Shown in pieces: positions 35,105-43,261 of a stretch of DNA of 64,000 nucleotides. Under the pieces are notes generated by a model. That model saw only the letters and a program-made list of their open reading frames with translations, made no database searches and was not told the origin of the DNA. The first letter of the stretch is position 1. Each line of letters begins with the position of its first letter. Location: positions 2,356,001-2,420,000 of the forward strand of contig OZ242033.1 of assembly GCA_965205155.1 (NCBI GenBank), in the 5' to 3' direction. The position numbers and the translations under genes were made by a program. Source of the stretch: Aldehydirespirator sp965205155. GTDB taxonomy: Bacteria > Actinomycetota > Acidimicrobiia > Acidimicrobiales > Aldehydirespiratoraceae.

Positions 35105-36874
35105 TCAGTCGGTGTAAGTCACTCCCACCGGAGGCGCGCGCAGCGTGCCCCAGCACTCGACGGCGCCGTCAGGGCGCAGTCCGCAGGTGTAGCCCTGGCC
35201 GACCTCCACGTCGGCGAACGGCCCATCGGGCGTAGTTTCCGACCAGCCCCAGCACTCGACGTCGCCGCCCTTCAACAGCCCGCAGGAGTGCACCCCGGAG
35301 GAGACGGCAACGAACTCACGGTCGGGCACGTTGAGTTGTCCGTGCGAGTCGGAGCCCCAGCATTCGACCTCGCCGCCCCTTCGCAGCGCGCAGGTGTGGC
35401 TCTCACCGGCCGCGATGAACCTCCGGGGGTCGCGGGATTGGCGTTCTGGAGCCGTGAAGGTAACGAAGGACCCCTGCGGGGGGTTCAGCCTCCCCCCGTA
35501 CGGGTTCCCCCAGCACTCGGCCGCGCCCGTCAAGAGGATGCCGCAGGTGTGCGAACTCCCTGCCGAGATGACCCAGAAGGTGCCGGCAGGGGCGTCGGTC
35601 TGTCCGTGCGAGTTGGAGCCCCAGCATTCGACGGTGCCGTCATCTCGCAGGCCGCAGGCGTGCCCAATGCCGGCGGTGACGTCGATGAACTGTCCGTCCG
35701 GGCTGTCCAGCACACCCGAACGGTCGAAACCCCAGCATTCGATGGACCCGTCAGTGCGCAGGCCGCAGGCGAAGTAGTTCCCGGCAGCGATCCGATTGAA
35801 GCGTCCGCCGAGTGGTTCCATCTGGCCAACCAGATCCGACCCCCAGCACTCGACGGCACCGTCGGTGCGCAGCCCGCATGTGTGGTCGCCGCTGGCTGCG
35901 AGCGAGGTGAAGGCGCCGCCCGGCGCGTCGGCGCCGGCACCGAAGCGCCGACCCCAGCATTGGATGTCCCCGTCGGTGCGCAATCCGCAGGTGTGCTCCC
36001 CGCCGGCCGACACCGTACGGAACCGGCCGCTGGGCGCAGCGGCCTTGCCGAAGGCGTTGGAGCCCCAGCACTCGACGGATGCATCGATGCCTACCGCGCA
36101 TGAGTGCTCGATGCTGGCTGAGATGCCGCGGAACTGCCCGCCGGGGGCGTCCAGGACATCTCCGAAGGGGTTGCCCCAGCATTCGACGGCGCCACCGGCG
36201 CGGATGCCGCAAACGTGCGAGAGCCCGGTCGAGACGGTCGTGAAGATCCCGCCGGGTGCCCGGGTAGAACCGCTGTCGTCCAGTCCCCAGCATTGAACGG
36301 CCCCGCCGTCGCGCAGCACGCAGGCATGACTTCCGGCCGTGTCCACCGCCGCGAAATGCCCGCCGGGAGGAGTGAGAGCCTCCGCGTGGTCGCCGCCCCA
36401 GCATTCGATGTCGCCGTCGACGCGCCGGGCGCAGGTGTGGTAGCGGCCGGCTGAGATGTCCGTGAAACTCCCGTCGGGCGGGTCGGTTGTGCCCATGTTG
36501 TCCCAGCCCCAGCACTCGATGGTGCCGCCGACGGTGATGGCGCAATTGTGCTCGTAACCGGTCGCAATGGCTGAGAACTGTCCCGCTGGAGCGTCCAACA
36601 CACCGGCACGATTCGGCCCCCAGCAGGCGACGGTTCCGTCGGCGCGAATCGCGCAGGCGTGCCAGTACCCGGCCGCCACCGCCGTGAATCTCCCCTCGAC
36701 CGGCGCAGACGGCGACGTGATCGATGCTTCGGCACTGGAGCGGTCATCGGTGGCGGCTGCCTCGGCGTGATCGCCTTCTCCAGCCGGGCCATCGGGCGCG
36801 GACGGCTCATCCGAGCACGCCGTTGCCATGAGCCCGGCCACAAACAGAAGGTGAGCGACCCGTCGAAGCGGCAT
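35105..36874 (-). CDS. Second RCC1-like 14-repeat Cys-rich lipoprotein
   Basis: A 589-residue paralogue of the lipoprotein at 30896. It has a signal peptide with lipobox LMATACSDE, an acidic Ser/Asp-rich linker to about residue 62, and then fourteen 37-residue repeats (FxxxxAGxxHxCxLRxDGxxECWG). Repeat 12 has a 14-residue insertion (APERQSRDPRRFIA). The C-terminal half-repeat is CWGTLRAPPVGVTYTD. The Cys pairs are conserved through nearly all repeats. It is probably first in an operon with the copper monooxygenase and the other RCC1 protein. The start ATG 36874 lies one base after the stop of a decayed RCC1 fragment. Confidence 0.8.
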   Translation of the reverse strand: MPLRRVAHLLFVAGLMATACSDEPSAPDGPAGEGDHAEAAATDDRSSAEASITSPSAPVEGRFTAVAAGYWHACAIRADGTVACWGPNRAGVLDAPAGQFSAIATGYEHNCAITVGGTIECWGWDNMGTTDPPDGSFTDISAGRYHTCARRVDGDIECWGGDHAEALTPPGGHFAAVDTAGSHACVLRDGGAVQCWGLDDSGSTRAPGGIFTTVSTGLSHVCGIRAGGAVECWGNPFGDVLDAPGGQFRGISASIEHSCAVGIDASVECWGSNAFGKAAAPSGRFRTVSAGGEHTCGLRTDGDIQCWGRRFGAGADAPGGAFTSLAASGDHTCGLRTDGAVECWGSDLVGQMEPLGGRFNRIAAGNYFACGLRTDGSIECWGFDRSGVLDSPDGQFIDVTAGIGHACGLRDDGTVECWGSNSHGQTDAPAGTFWVISAGSSHTCGILLTGAAECWGNPYGGRLNPPQGSFVTFTAPERQSRDPRRFIAAGESHTCALRRGGEVECWGSDSHGQLNVPDREFVAVSSGVHSCGLLKGGDVECWGWSETTPDGPFADVEVGQGYTCGLRPDGAVECWGTLRAPPVGVTYTD

Positions 36875-36875
36875 G

Positions 36876-36964
36876 TCAACTCGTCATGATGGCACCGTCC
36901 GGGGGCGGTCGCATCGTGCCCCAGCACCGGCACGGATCTGAACCGCCCCTCGAGCGCGATCTTC
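36876..36964 (-). pseudogene. Remnant of a third RCC1-like gene's 3' end
   Basis: One frame reads EGRFRSV near 36945, like the start of an RCC1 repeat. Another frame reads CRCWGTMRPPPDGAIMTS and stops at 36876-36878, matching the CWGTLRAPPVGV and CWGTFRAPPRGV ends of the two intact genes at DNA level (TGCTGGGGCACG shared). An internal deletion and frameshift join the two parts. It is short, so the call is moderate. Confidence 0.4.
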
Positions 36965-37282
36965 CTAGTTCTGGTAGCCGCCTGCGACCCAGGCCGCACG
37001 AACCGCGATGAGGCCCTGAGAGAAGATCAGGCCCTTCGAGTAATCCTGGATCGCGGCCTGATACTCCGAGTAGTCGATGATCCCGTCGTTGTTGGCGTCG
37101 TAGCGGACCACGGGGTCTTCTTCCTCCTCTGCTTCTTCGGGTGGTGGTGTGCACTGCTCGGGCTCGGGCTCGGGTTTCGGGTTCAGGCTGTTGGACGGGC
37201 TCCAGGGCGTCGACGGGGCGTCGAAGTTGTACACCGGCTCCATGTCGGTGTAGTGGTTCTCGGGCTGCCACACCCGGATGTA
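36965..37282 (-). pseudogene. 3' remnant of a GH16-like gene with dockerin-like end
   Basis: It encodes IRVWQPENHYTDMEPVYNFD, a Pro/Glu linker, a short EEAEEEEDP, an EF-hand/dockerin-like YDANNDGIIDYSEYQAAIQD and a C-terminal AVRAAWVAGGYQN, ending at a stop at 36965. This is nearly identical to the last 100 residues of the GH16 protein at 43262. Homology stops abruptly at 37282, where the expected FDYVRVWQ core should continue upstream, so no glycosidase domain remains. The 178 bp from 37283 to 37460 show no gene. Confidence 0.85.
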
Positions 37283-37466
37283 CCAACGGCGAGCCCGATT
37301 GCCAGAGGGCGAAGGGGGTCGCGCTTGAAACTCTAGCGGTTGAGCGGTTGGCACGAAGTTTTGTATGGATAGAGGGCACATTTCCACTGTAGTTGTACGG
37401 TTATTGCTTTGATCTGCGAAAGTGGGTGGCAGAATTATCCGGTACCGATAGTGCAGGGAGATGTTC

Positions 37467-40400
37467 ATGCGCGTACCGGCTTTGTTGCTTGCAGTGGTGG
37501 TCGTGGCGGCCACGGTTGTTGCTGCCTCCGGCGGAGGGGTCGCCCTCGCTGCCAATGGCGACTCCTCTGGGGACCCGGGGATAGACCTCGCGTTGCGGGA
37601 CAGTGTGGCTGACAGCGATTTCACCTATTTGGCCAGCCCAGCCCGGGTGGAGGCTCTTGCGCATGAGGGCAGGACGTTGGCGGTGGTGGCCTCCGCCGAC
37701 GAGAGTGTGCATCTGTTGGACGTTTCGGACCCGTCCAGCATCAACGAGCTGCGCCACCCGAGCCGGCAGCAGCAATCTGGGAACAACAACTTCAACAACG
37801 CCATTGGCGGCGAGTCGGTGACCTCTTATGTCGCCAACGACGGCGAGCTCTACTTCGTGTTGTCTTGGAGTACTTCCGACGCGATTCAGACGTTCCACAT
37901 CCACGACAATGGGCGGCTGGACGAGCTTTCCCATGTTGTTGACGGCAGCAAGATGAACTTGGCCGCAGACCTCTTCGTGTACAAGGTGGGAGACAAGCAG
38001 TATGCGGCTGTCGTCGGGAAATTGTCGAACTCCCTTCGGATTGTGGATGTGACCGACCCTCGCGGGCTCGGCAACGCTGCTCTCAAAGACAGCATCACCG
38101 ACGGTGGGGACTTGGAGCTCGATGGCGCGTCGGGCGTCGCTCACTACCCGACGGGCGGCCGCCACTATGCCGTGGTGGTCTCCAACGAAGACGACGGAGT
38201 CCAGATCGTCGACGTCACCGATCCCGACGACATCACCGCCGCCGACCATCTGTCGGACACAGACGAGCTCGAGTTGGATGGGGCGGACGAGGTGGACATC
38301 TACCGCGTCGGGGGCCGCAACTTTGCGGTGGTGACCGCCAACTCCGACGACGGAGTCCAGATCATCGACATCACCGATCCGCACAACATCTTCCCCACCG
38401 CCAGCGTCACAGACAGCGGCAGCCTCAGACTGGACAACCCACGCAGCGTGGCCGTCCACACCATCGGAGGCCGCCACTACGCGGCGGTGGCCTCCCAAGC
38501 GGACGACGGCGTGCAGATCATCGACGTCACCAACCCCTACAACCCCGTGCCCAAAGCCAACGTCGGCGACACCAATAGCGCAGAGCTCGATGGCGCATAC
38601 GGCATCGACACCTTCACGATAGGAAACCGCCACTACGCGATCGTCGCATCCACCGACGACGAGGGCGTCCAAATCGTCGAGATGACCGCCGTCACCGCCG
38701 ACGCCGGAGATGGGCAGTCGGCGAGGACCGGCAGCGCCGTCGTCCTGGACGGTTCGGGATCGGCCGTTTCCTCCGGTGAGACCCCCACCTACCAATGGAC
38801 CCAGACAGCCGGGCCAACAGTCACCCTGTCCAGCGCCACGGCGCAGCGGCCTTCCTTTACGGCGCCGACCACGCCCTCGTTGCTCGTCTTTTCGCTCACC
38901 GCAACGCACGGCAGCGCCAGCTCCACCGACACGGTCGCCGTGTCGGTGGCCGCAGACCCCAATGCTGAGGTGTCGGTGGGCAAGACGGCGGTGGACCTCG
39001 CGTTGCGGGACAGTGTGGCTGACAGCGATTTCACCTATTTGGCCAGCCCAGCCCGGGTGGAGGCTCTTGCGCATGAGGGCAGGACGTTGGCGGTGGTGGC
39101 CTCCGCCGACGAGAGTGTGCATCTGTTGGACGTTTCGGACCCGTCCAGCATCAACGAGCTGCGCCACCCGAGCCGGCAGCAGCAATCTGGGAACAACAAC
39201 TTCAACAACGCCATTGGCGGCGAGTCGGTGACCTCTTATGTCGCCAACGACGGCGAGCTCTACTTCGTGTTGTCTTGGAGTACTTCCGACGCGATTCAGA
39301 CGTTCCACATCCACGACAATGGGCGGCTGGACGAGCTTTCCCATGTTGTTGACGGCAGCAAGATGAACTTGGCCGCAGACCTCTTCGTGTACAAGGTGGG
39401 AGACAAGCAGTATGCGGCTGTCGTCGGGAAATTGTCGAACTCCCTTCGGATTGTGGATGTGACCGACCCTCGCGGGCTCGGCAACGCTGCTCTCAAAGAC
39501 AGCATCACCGACGGTGGGGACTTGGAGCTCGATGGCGCGTCGGGCGTCGCTCACTACCCGACGGGCGGCCGCCACTATGCCGTGGTGGTCTCCAACGAAG
39601 ACGACGGAGTCCAGATCGTCGACGTCACCGATCCCGACGACATCACCGCCGCCGACCATCTGTCGGACACAGACGAGCTCGAGTTGGATGGGGCGGACGA
39701 GGTGGACATCTACCGCGTCGGGGGCCGCAACTTTGCGGTGGTGACCGCCAACTCCGACGACGGAGTCCAGATCATCGACATCACCGATCCGCACAACATC
39801 TTCCCCACCGCCAGCGTCACAGACAGCGGCAGCCTCAGACTGGACAACCCACGCAGCGTGGCCGTCCACACCATCGGAGGCCGCCACTACGCGGCGGTGG
39901 CCTCCCAAGCGGACGACGGCGTGCAGATCATCGACGTCACCAACCCCTACAACCCCGTGCCCAAAGCCAACGTCGGCGACACCAATAGCGCAGAGCTCGA
40001 TGGCGCATACGGCATCGACACCTTCACGATAGGAAACCGCCACTACGCGATCGTCGCATCCACCGACGACGAGGGCGTCCAAATCGTCGAGATGACCGCC
40101 GTCACCGCCGACGCCGGAGGCGACCTGACGGTGCCAGGCCGCATAGACAAGATCACCCTCGACGGCTCGCGATCGGCGGTGTCCTCCGGTGAGACCCCCA
40201 CCTACCAATGGACCCAGACAGCCGGACCACCCGTCACCCTGTCCAGTTCCACAGCGCAGCAGCCCAACTTCGTGCCGCCCGCCGCGCCCCAAACCCTCTC
40301 CTTCCAGCTGGCGGTATCGCACGGCAACGCCCACGCCGTCGACACCGTAACCGTCACTCTCGAGGAAGACCCGTCTACCGACGTTGAGACCTACGGCGGG

Positions 40401-40823
40401 AAGCTAGTCAGCGACTCGGTCGAAGAAGAAACGATAGACGACCCCGTCAATGGCGGCACCAGCCAATACCTCTCAATGCACTTCTCAGACGAGGGCGAGA
40501 ACCAGACCTTCACCTACAACCTTTTGGAGGCACTCTCCGGCAGCACGACCGCCACCGTCACCTTCATGGCCGCGACCCTGGGACCCCAATTCGGCGCGCC
40601 CGGCTACACCTGGGACCGAGATGCCGTGTCCATTTTTCCGCAAACACTCACCTTCACCAGCGCAAATTGGTACAAGCCCCAAGTCGTGACCATCACCTCC
40701 CGAACCGACAGCGACAACACACCAGAACAGGCGATCATCGTCATCACATCTACCCTCCCAGGCAGTTATAGCGGCGTACACATAACTGTCGACGACGGCA
40801 GTCAGAGCGGGGTCGGGGGCTAG
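37467..40823 (+). CDS. Secreted LVIVD-repeat propeller / PKD-like protein with duplicated module
   Basis: The 1118-residue protein starts at ATG 37467 (GGGAG six bases upstream; ATG 37461 is two codons earlier) with a signal peptide ending near ALAANG. Module 1 is a beta-propeller built from LVIVD-type motifs (SVHLLDVSDP, SLRIVDVTDP, GVQIVDVTDP, GVQIIDITDP, GVQIIDVTNP). A PKD-like domain with TPTYQWTQTAGP follows. Module 2 repeats both. The propeller is identical in both copies at DNA level, while the PKD-like domains differ. The C-terminal 150 residues (ETYGGKLVSDSVEEE, then SANWYKPQVVTITSR) are an unassigned beta-rich domain. No anchor is seen, so it is probably released or surface-bound. 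It lies between GH16 remnants. Confidence 0.82.
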   Translation: MRVPALLLAVVVVAATVVAASGGGVALAANGDSSGDPGIDLALRDSVADSDFTYLASPARVEALAHEGRTLAVVASADESVHLLDVSDPSSINELRHPSRQQQSGNNNFNNAIGGESVTSYVANDGELYFVLSWSTSDAIQTFHIHDNGRLDELSHVVDGSKMNLAADLFVYKVGDKQYAAVVGKLSNSLRIVDVTDPRGLGNAALKDSITDGGDLELDGASGVAHYPTGGRHYAVVVSNEDDGVQIVDVTDPDDITAADHLSDTDELELDGADEVDIYRVGGRNFAVVTANSDDGVQIIDITDPHNIFPTASVTDSGSLRLDNPRSVAVHTIGGRHYAAVASQADDGVQIIDVTNPYNPVPKANVGDTNSAELDGAYGIDTFTIGNRHYAIVASTDDEGVQIVEMTAVTADAGDGQSARTGSAVVLDGSGSAVSSGETPTYQWTQTAGPTVTLSSATAQRPSFTAPTTPSLLVFSLTATHGSASSTDTVAVSVAADPNAEVSVGKTAVDLALRDSVADSDFTYLASPARVEALAHEGRTLAVVASADESVHLLDVSDPSSINELRHPSRQQQSGNNNFNNAIGGESVTSYVANDGELYFVLSWSTSDAIQTFHIHDNGRLDELSHVVDGSKMNLAADLFVYKVGDKQYAAVVGKLSNSLRIVDVTDPRGLGNAALKDSITDGGDLELDGASGVAHYPTGGRHYAVVVSNEDDGVQIVDVTDPDDITAADHLSDTDELELDGADEVDIYRVGGRNFAVVTANSDDGVQIIDITDPHNIFPTASVTDSGSLRLDNPRSVAVHTIGGRHYAAVASQADDGVQIIDVTNPYNPVPKANVGDTNSAELDGAYGIDTFTIGNRHYAIVASTDDEGVQIVEMTAVTADAGGDLTVPGRIDKITLDGSRSAVSSGETPTYQWTQTAGPPVTLSSSTAQQPNFVPPAAPQTLSFQLAVSHGNAHAVDTVTVTLEEDPSTDVETYGGKLVSDSVEEETIDDPVNGGTSQYLSMHFSDEGENQTFTYNLLEALSGSTTATVTFMAATLGPQFGAPGYTWDRDAVSIFPQTLTFTSANWYKPQVVTITSRTDSDNTPEQAIIVITSTLPGSYSGVHITVDDGSQSGVGG
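37584..38709 (+). repeat. Perfect 1126-bp direct repeat, copy 1
   Basis: This stretch, starting GACCTCGCGTTGCGGG, is base-for-base identical, as far as I compared it line by line, to 38994-40119, at an offset of 1410 bp. It covers the whole LVIVD propeller of module 1. Homology continues less perfectly into the following PKD-like domain. Confidence 0.95.
38994..40119 (+). repeat. Perfect 1126-bp direct repeat, copy 2
   Basis: Second copy of the propeller-coding unit. It remains in frame with copy 1, because the offset of 1410 bp is divisible by three. Identity ends at GACGCCGGAG, after which the second PKD-like domain differs at many positions. Confidence 0.95.
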
Positions 40824-40871
40824 GGCTCGCCAGGCACCTAAGCCAACAAGACACAGGTGACCTTCAAGAAC

Positions 40872-43187
40872 CTAGAGCCGGGCAGCCATCCAATAGCCGA
40901 CACGGGGTTCGGTGAAGATGTACTTGGGATTGTCGGCGTTGTCGCCCAGTTTCCGGCGGAGCCGTTTGACGATGTCGCGCAGCGGCTGGGACTCGCCCAC
41001 TCTCTCTGGTCCCCACACCCGACGGAGCAGCACGCTGTGGGTCAGCACCCTGGGGGCATGGGCGGCGAGTTCGTAGAGCACCGCGTACTCCGTGGCGGTC
41101 AGCTCCACCGGTTGGCCGTCGAGGGTGGCCCGGCGCCGGGCGTAGTCGATGTGCAGTCCCGCGGCTTCGTAGGGTTCTGTCGGCTCGTCGGACAAGGGAT
41201 CCACCGCCTTGCGCAGGGCGGCTCTGATCCGGGCGTCCAGCTCGGTGGGCGAGAAGGGCTTGACCATGTAGTCGGCGGCCCCCATGTTCAGGGCCGTGGC
41301 GGCGGCGTTGTCTTGGCCGTAGGCGGACATGATTATGACCGGGATGTCCGCGGTCTTGCGGACGGCATTCATCAGCTCGATTCCGTCGGTGCCCGGCATC
41401 ACCAGGTCCAACAGCGCCAGATGCGGTTTCTCCCAGGCGACGAGGCGGGGCGCGTCGGCGGGATCGCTGGTCGAGATGGGCGCGTAGCCCTCTTTGGTGA
41501 GGATGTCTCGGACGTAGCGCAGCGCTTGGGGATCGTCGTCCACGGCCAAGACGCGCACCGGCTTCGGGCCTGCGGACCGAGATTGCGGGGAATCCGGCGC
41601 GGAACCAGCGGTTGGCGCCGCTACGGCCGGCAGCGTGAAGGTGAACTGCGCGCCGAGGTTCGGGGCGCTGCTCTGGGCGCGGATGCGGCCTCCGTGGGCC
41701 TCCACGATGCCCTTGCAGATGGCGAGCCCCAGGCCCGATCCGTGGGTGTCGGATCTCCGGGTGTACTTGCGGAACAGATAGGGCAGCACTTCCGGCGAGA
41801 CGCCCTTGCCCTGGTCGGTGACGGTGATGGCGACGTGGCCCTCGTCGAGCGCCGCGGCCACCCGGATCGGCAGGCCATGGGGCGAAGCCTGGGAGGCGTT
41901 GGACAGCAGGTTGCCCAGCACCTGGAGGATGCGCCGCCGGTCGGCCATCACCGGGGGCAGGCCCTCGCCCAGTTCTGTCTCCACGGCATTGTGCGCGCTC
42001 TGGCTGAGGAACCGTGTTCGGGCTTCGTCCACCAGCAGGTACACGTCGGCGGGCTCGGGGGCCACCGGGAGGGTGCCCGTCTCGATGTGGGCCACGTCCA
42101 AAAGGTCGCTGATCAAAAAGTGCATCTGGTCTGACTGGTCGCGGATGATGCCGAAGAACTGGGCCATCTCCACAGGGCCCAGCACGTTGGCCGACTCCAG
42201 CAGTGTGGTGACCGAGCCCTTGACGGCCGCCAGCGGCGCTCTGAGCTCGTGGCTTACCATGGCCAGGAACTCGGCCCGCAGCCGCTCCTGCTGCTCCAGC
42301 GGCGCCAAGTCCTGGAAGACCACCATGACAGAGTCGATCCGGCCGTGTTCGGATCGGATCGGGCTGGCATTGAGCAAGATGGTGATGATCTGCCCGTCGG
42401 GGGTCCGCAGCGCGATCTCTTCGCCCCGAACCGGTTCCCCGGCCCCGAGCCTCTCCACCCAGGGCAGATCTCTGAGGAAGATCTCCCGGCCGTCCGGTTG
42501 CACACAGATCGCCTGGTCGAGCTGTTCCTGAAACGACTGGCCCTTGGTCCACATGCCGTCCATGATGAGCGATGCCTCCCGGTTCGACCACCTCATGACG
42601 CCCGTCTGGGCGTCCAGGATGGCGACGCCCGCCGGCGAGGATTCGGCCATGAACTCCAGACTCGCCTTGGCCATCTGCTCGCTGCGGTGCGAGTTGGCGT
42701 TCTCGATGACCAGAGCCGCTTGGGCGGTGAACATCACCAAGATCTCCTCGTCGGTCTCGGTGAACTGCCCGCCGCCGCCTTTGTTGGCCACGAAGACGTG
42801 GCCCAGGTAGCGATCCTGGTGAGCCAGGGGCGCCGTCACGAAGGCCACCTTGTCTGCCTGTTTGACGGGGGACCACTGGGTGAGGCCCTGGCGGTGGAGG
42901 TGCTCCTTGATGTCGGGGTTCCTCATGGCCCCGGAAGGGTCGGTCAGAGCCTCGAACACCTCCTGGCTCCGCGGGGTGCTCATCAACTGCTTGGTCTCCT
43001 CCGACGTCAGCCCGGTGACCAAGAGCTCCTGCTCGCCGCTCTCGGGGTCGAACAGGACCATCGCTCCGCTGCGGGCTCCGGTCAGCATCCGGACGGCGTC
43101 CAGGACGCCCTGGAGCACGTCGTCGCGGTCCAGGCTCTGGTTGATGAGCAAGCTGGCCTCGCTCAGCCGGGACACGAGCCCGCGCAC
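40872..43187 (-). CDS. Hybrid sensor kinase with receiver and OmpR-type DNA-binding output in one chain
   Basis: Domain order: GAF at about 10-165, PAS at about 180-290, HisKA with the phospho-acceptor His313 in MVSHELRAPL, then HATPase with N-box (LGNLLSNASQ), G1 (VTDQGKGVS) and G2 (HGSGLGLAICKG). A receiver domain follows with VDDDP acids, phospho-Asp594 (LLDLVMPG) and a Lys in MVKPFSP. The chain ends in a winged helix of the OmpR type (TATEYAVLYELAAHAP, then RRLRRKLGDN and VGYWM). No membrane segment or signal peptide, so it is a soluble one-protein two-component system of 771 residues. I place the start at GTG 43187. The longer frame to 43262 runs through a GH16 gene fragment in the wrong frame. 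It converges with the LVIVD gene, 48 bp apart. Confidence 0.88.
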   Translation of the reverse strand: MRGLVSRLSEASLLINQSLDRDDVLQGVLDAVRMLTGARSGAMVLFDPESGEQELLVTGLTSEETKQLMSTPRSQEVFEALTDPSGAMRNPDIKEHLHRQGLTQWSPVKQADKVAFVTAPLAHQDRYLGHVFVANKGGGGQFTETDEEILVMFTAQAALVIENANSHRSEQMAKASLEFMAESSPAGVAILDAQTGVMRWSNREASLIMDGMWTKGQSFQEQLDQAICVQPDGREIFLRDLPWVERLGAGEPVRGEEIALRTPDGQIITILLNASPIRSEHGRIDSVMVVFQDLAPLEQQERLRAEFLAMVSHELRAPLAAVKGSVTTLLESANVLGPVEMAQFFGIIRDQSDQMHFLISDLLDVAHIETGTLPVAPEPADVYLLVDEARTRFLSQSAHNAVETELGEGLPPVMADRRRILQVLGNLLSNASQASPHGLPIRVAAALDEGHVAITVTDQGKGVSPEVLPYLFRKYTRRSDTHGSGLGLAICKGIVEAHGGRIRAQSSAPNLGAQFTFTLPAVAAPTAGSAPDSPQSRSAGPKPVRVLAVDDDPQALRYVRDILTKEGYAPISTSDPADAPRLVAWEKPHLALLDLVMPGTDGIELMNAVRKTADIPVIIMSAYGQDNAAATALNMGAADYMVKPFSPTELDARIRAALRKAVDPLSDEPTEPYEAAGLHIDYARRRATLDGQPVELTATEYAVLYELAAHAPRVLTHSVLLRRVWGPERVGESQPLRDIVKRLRRKLGDNADNPKYIFTEPRVGYWMAARL

Positions 43188-43206
43188 TGCCTCATTCCCC
43201 CCTTTA

Positions 43207-43260
43207 GCAGCGTCAGCCCATTCTGGAGGCCGTGTACCCATATGTAGGTGCGGTAGCCGC
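43207..43260 (-). pseudogene. 54-bp internal fragment of a GH16-like gene
   Basis: The bases match the GYRTYIWVHG and QNGLTLL coding region of the GH16 genes (compare 45624-45675) with only a few differences. They sit directly between the stop of the GH16 gene at 43262 and the kinase gene. The fragment supplies false N-terminal codons to the kinase reading frame. Confidence 0.7.
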
Positions 43261-43261
43261 A

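Noticed and set aside
36965..37624. A 219-codon minus-strand frame as an intact gene.
   Set aside because: Only the last 106 codons match the GH16 C-terminus. The upstream part is antisense to the start of the LVIVD gene and has no signal peptide or domain.
37584..40119. The 1126-bp perfect repeat as an assembly artefact.
   Set aside because: The copies are in frame, separated and followed by PKD-like domains that differ from each other, which a simple misassembly would not produce. Long reads should still confirm it.
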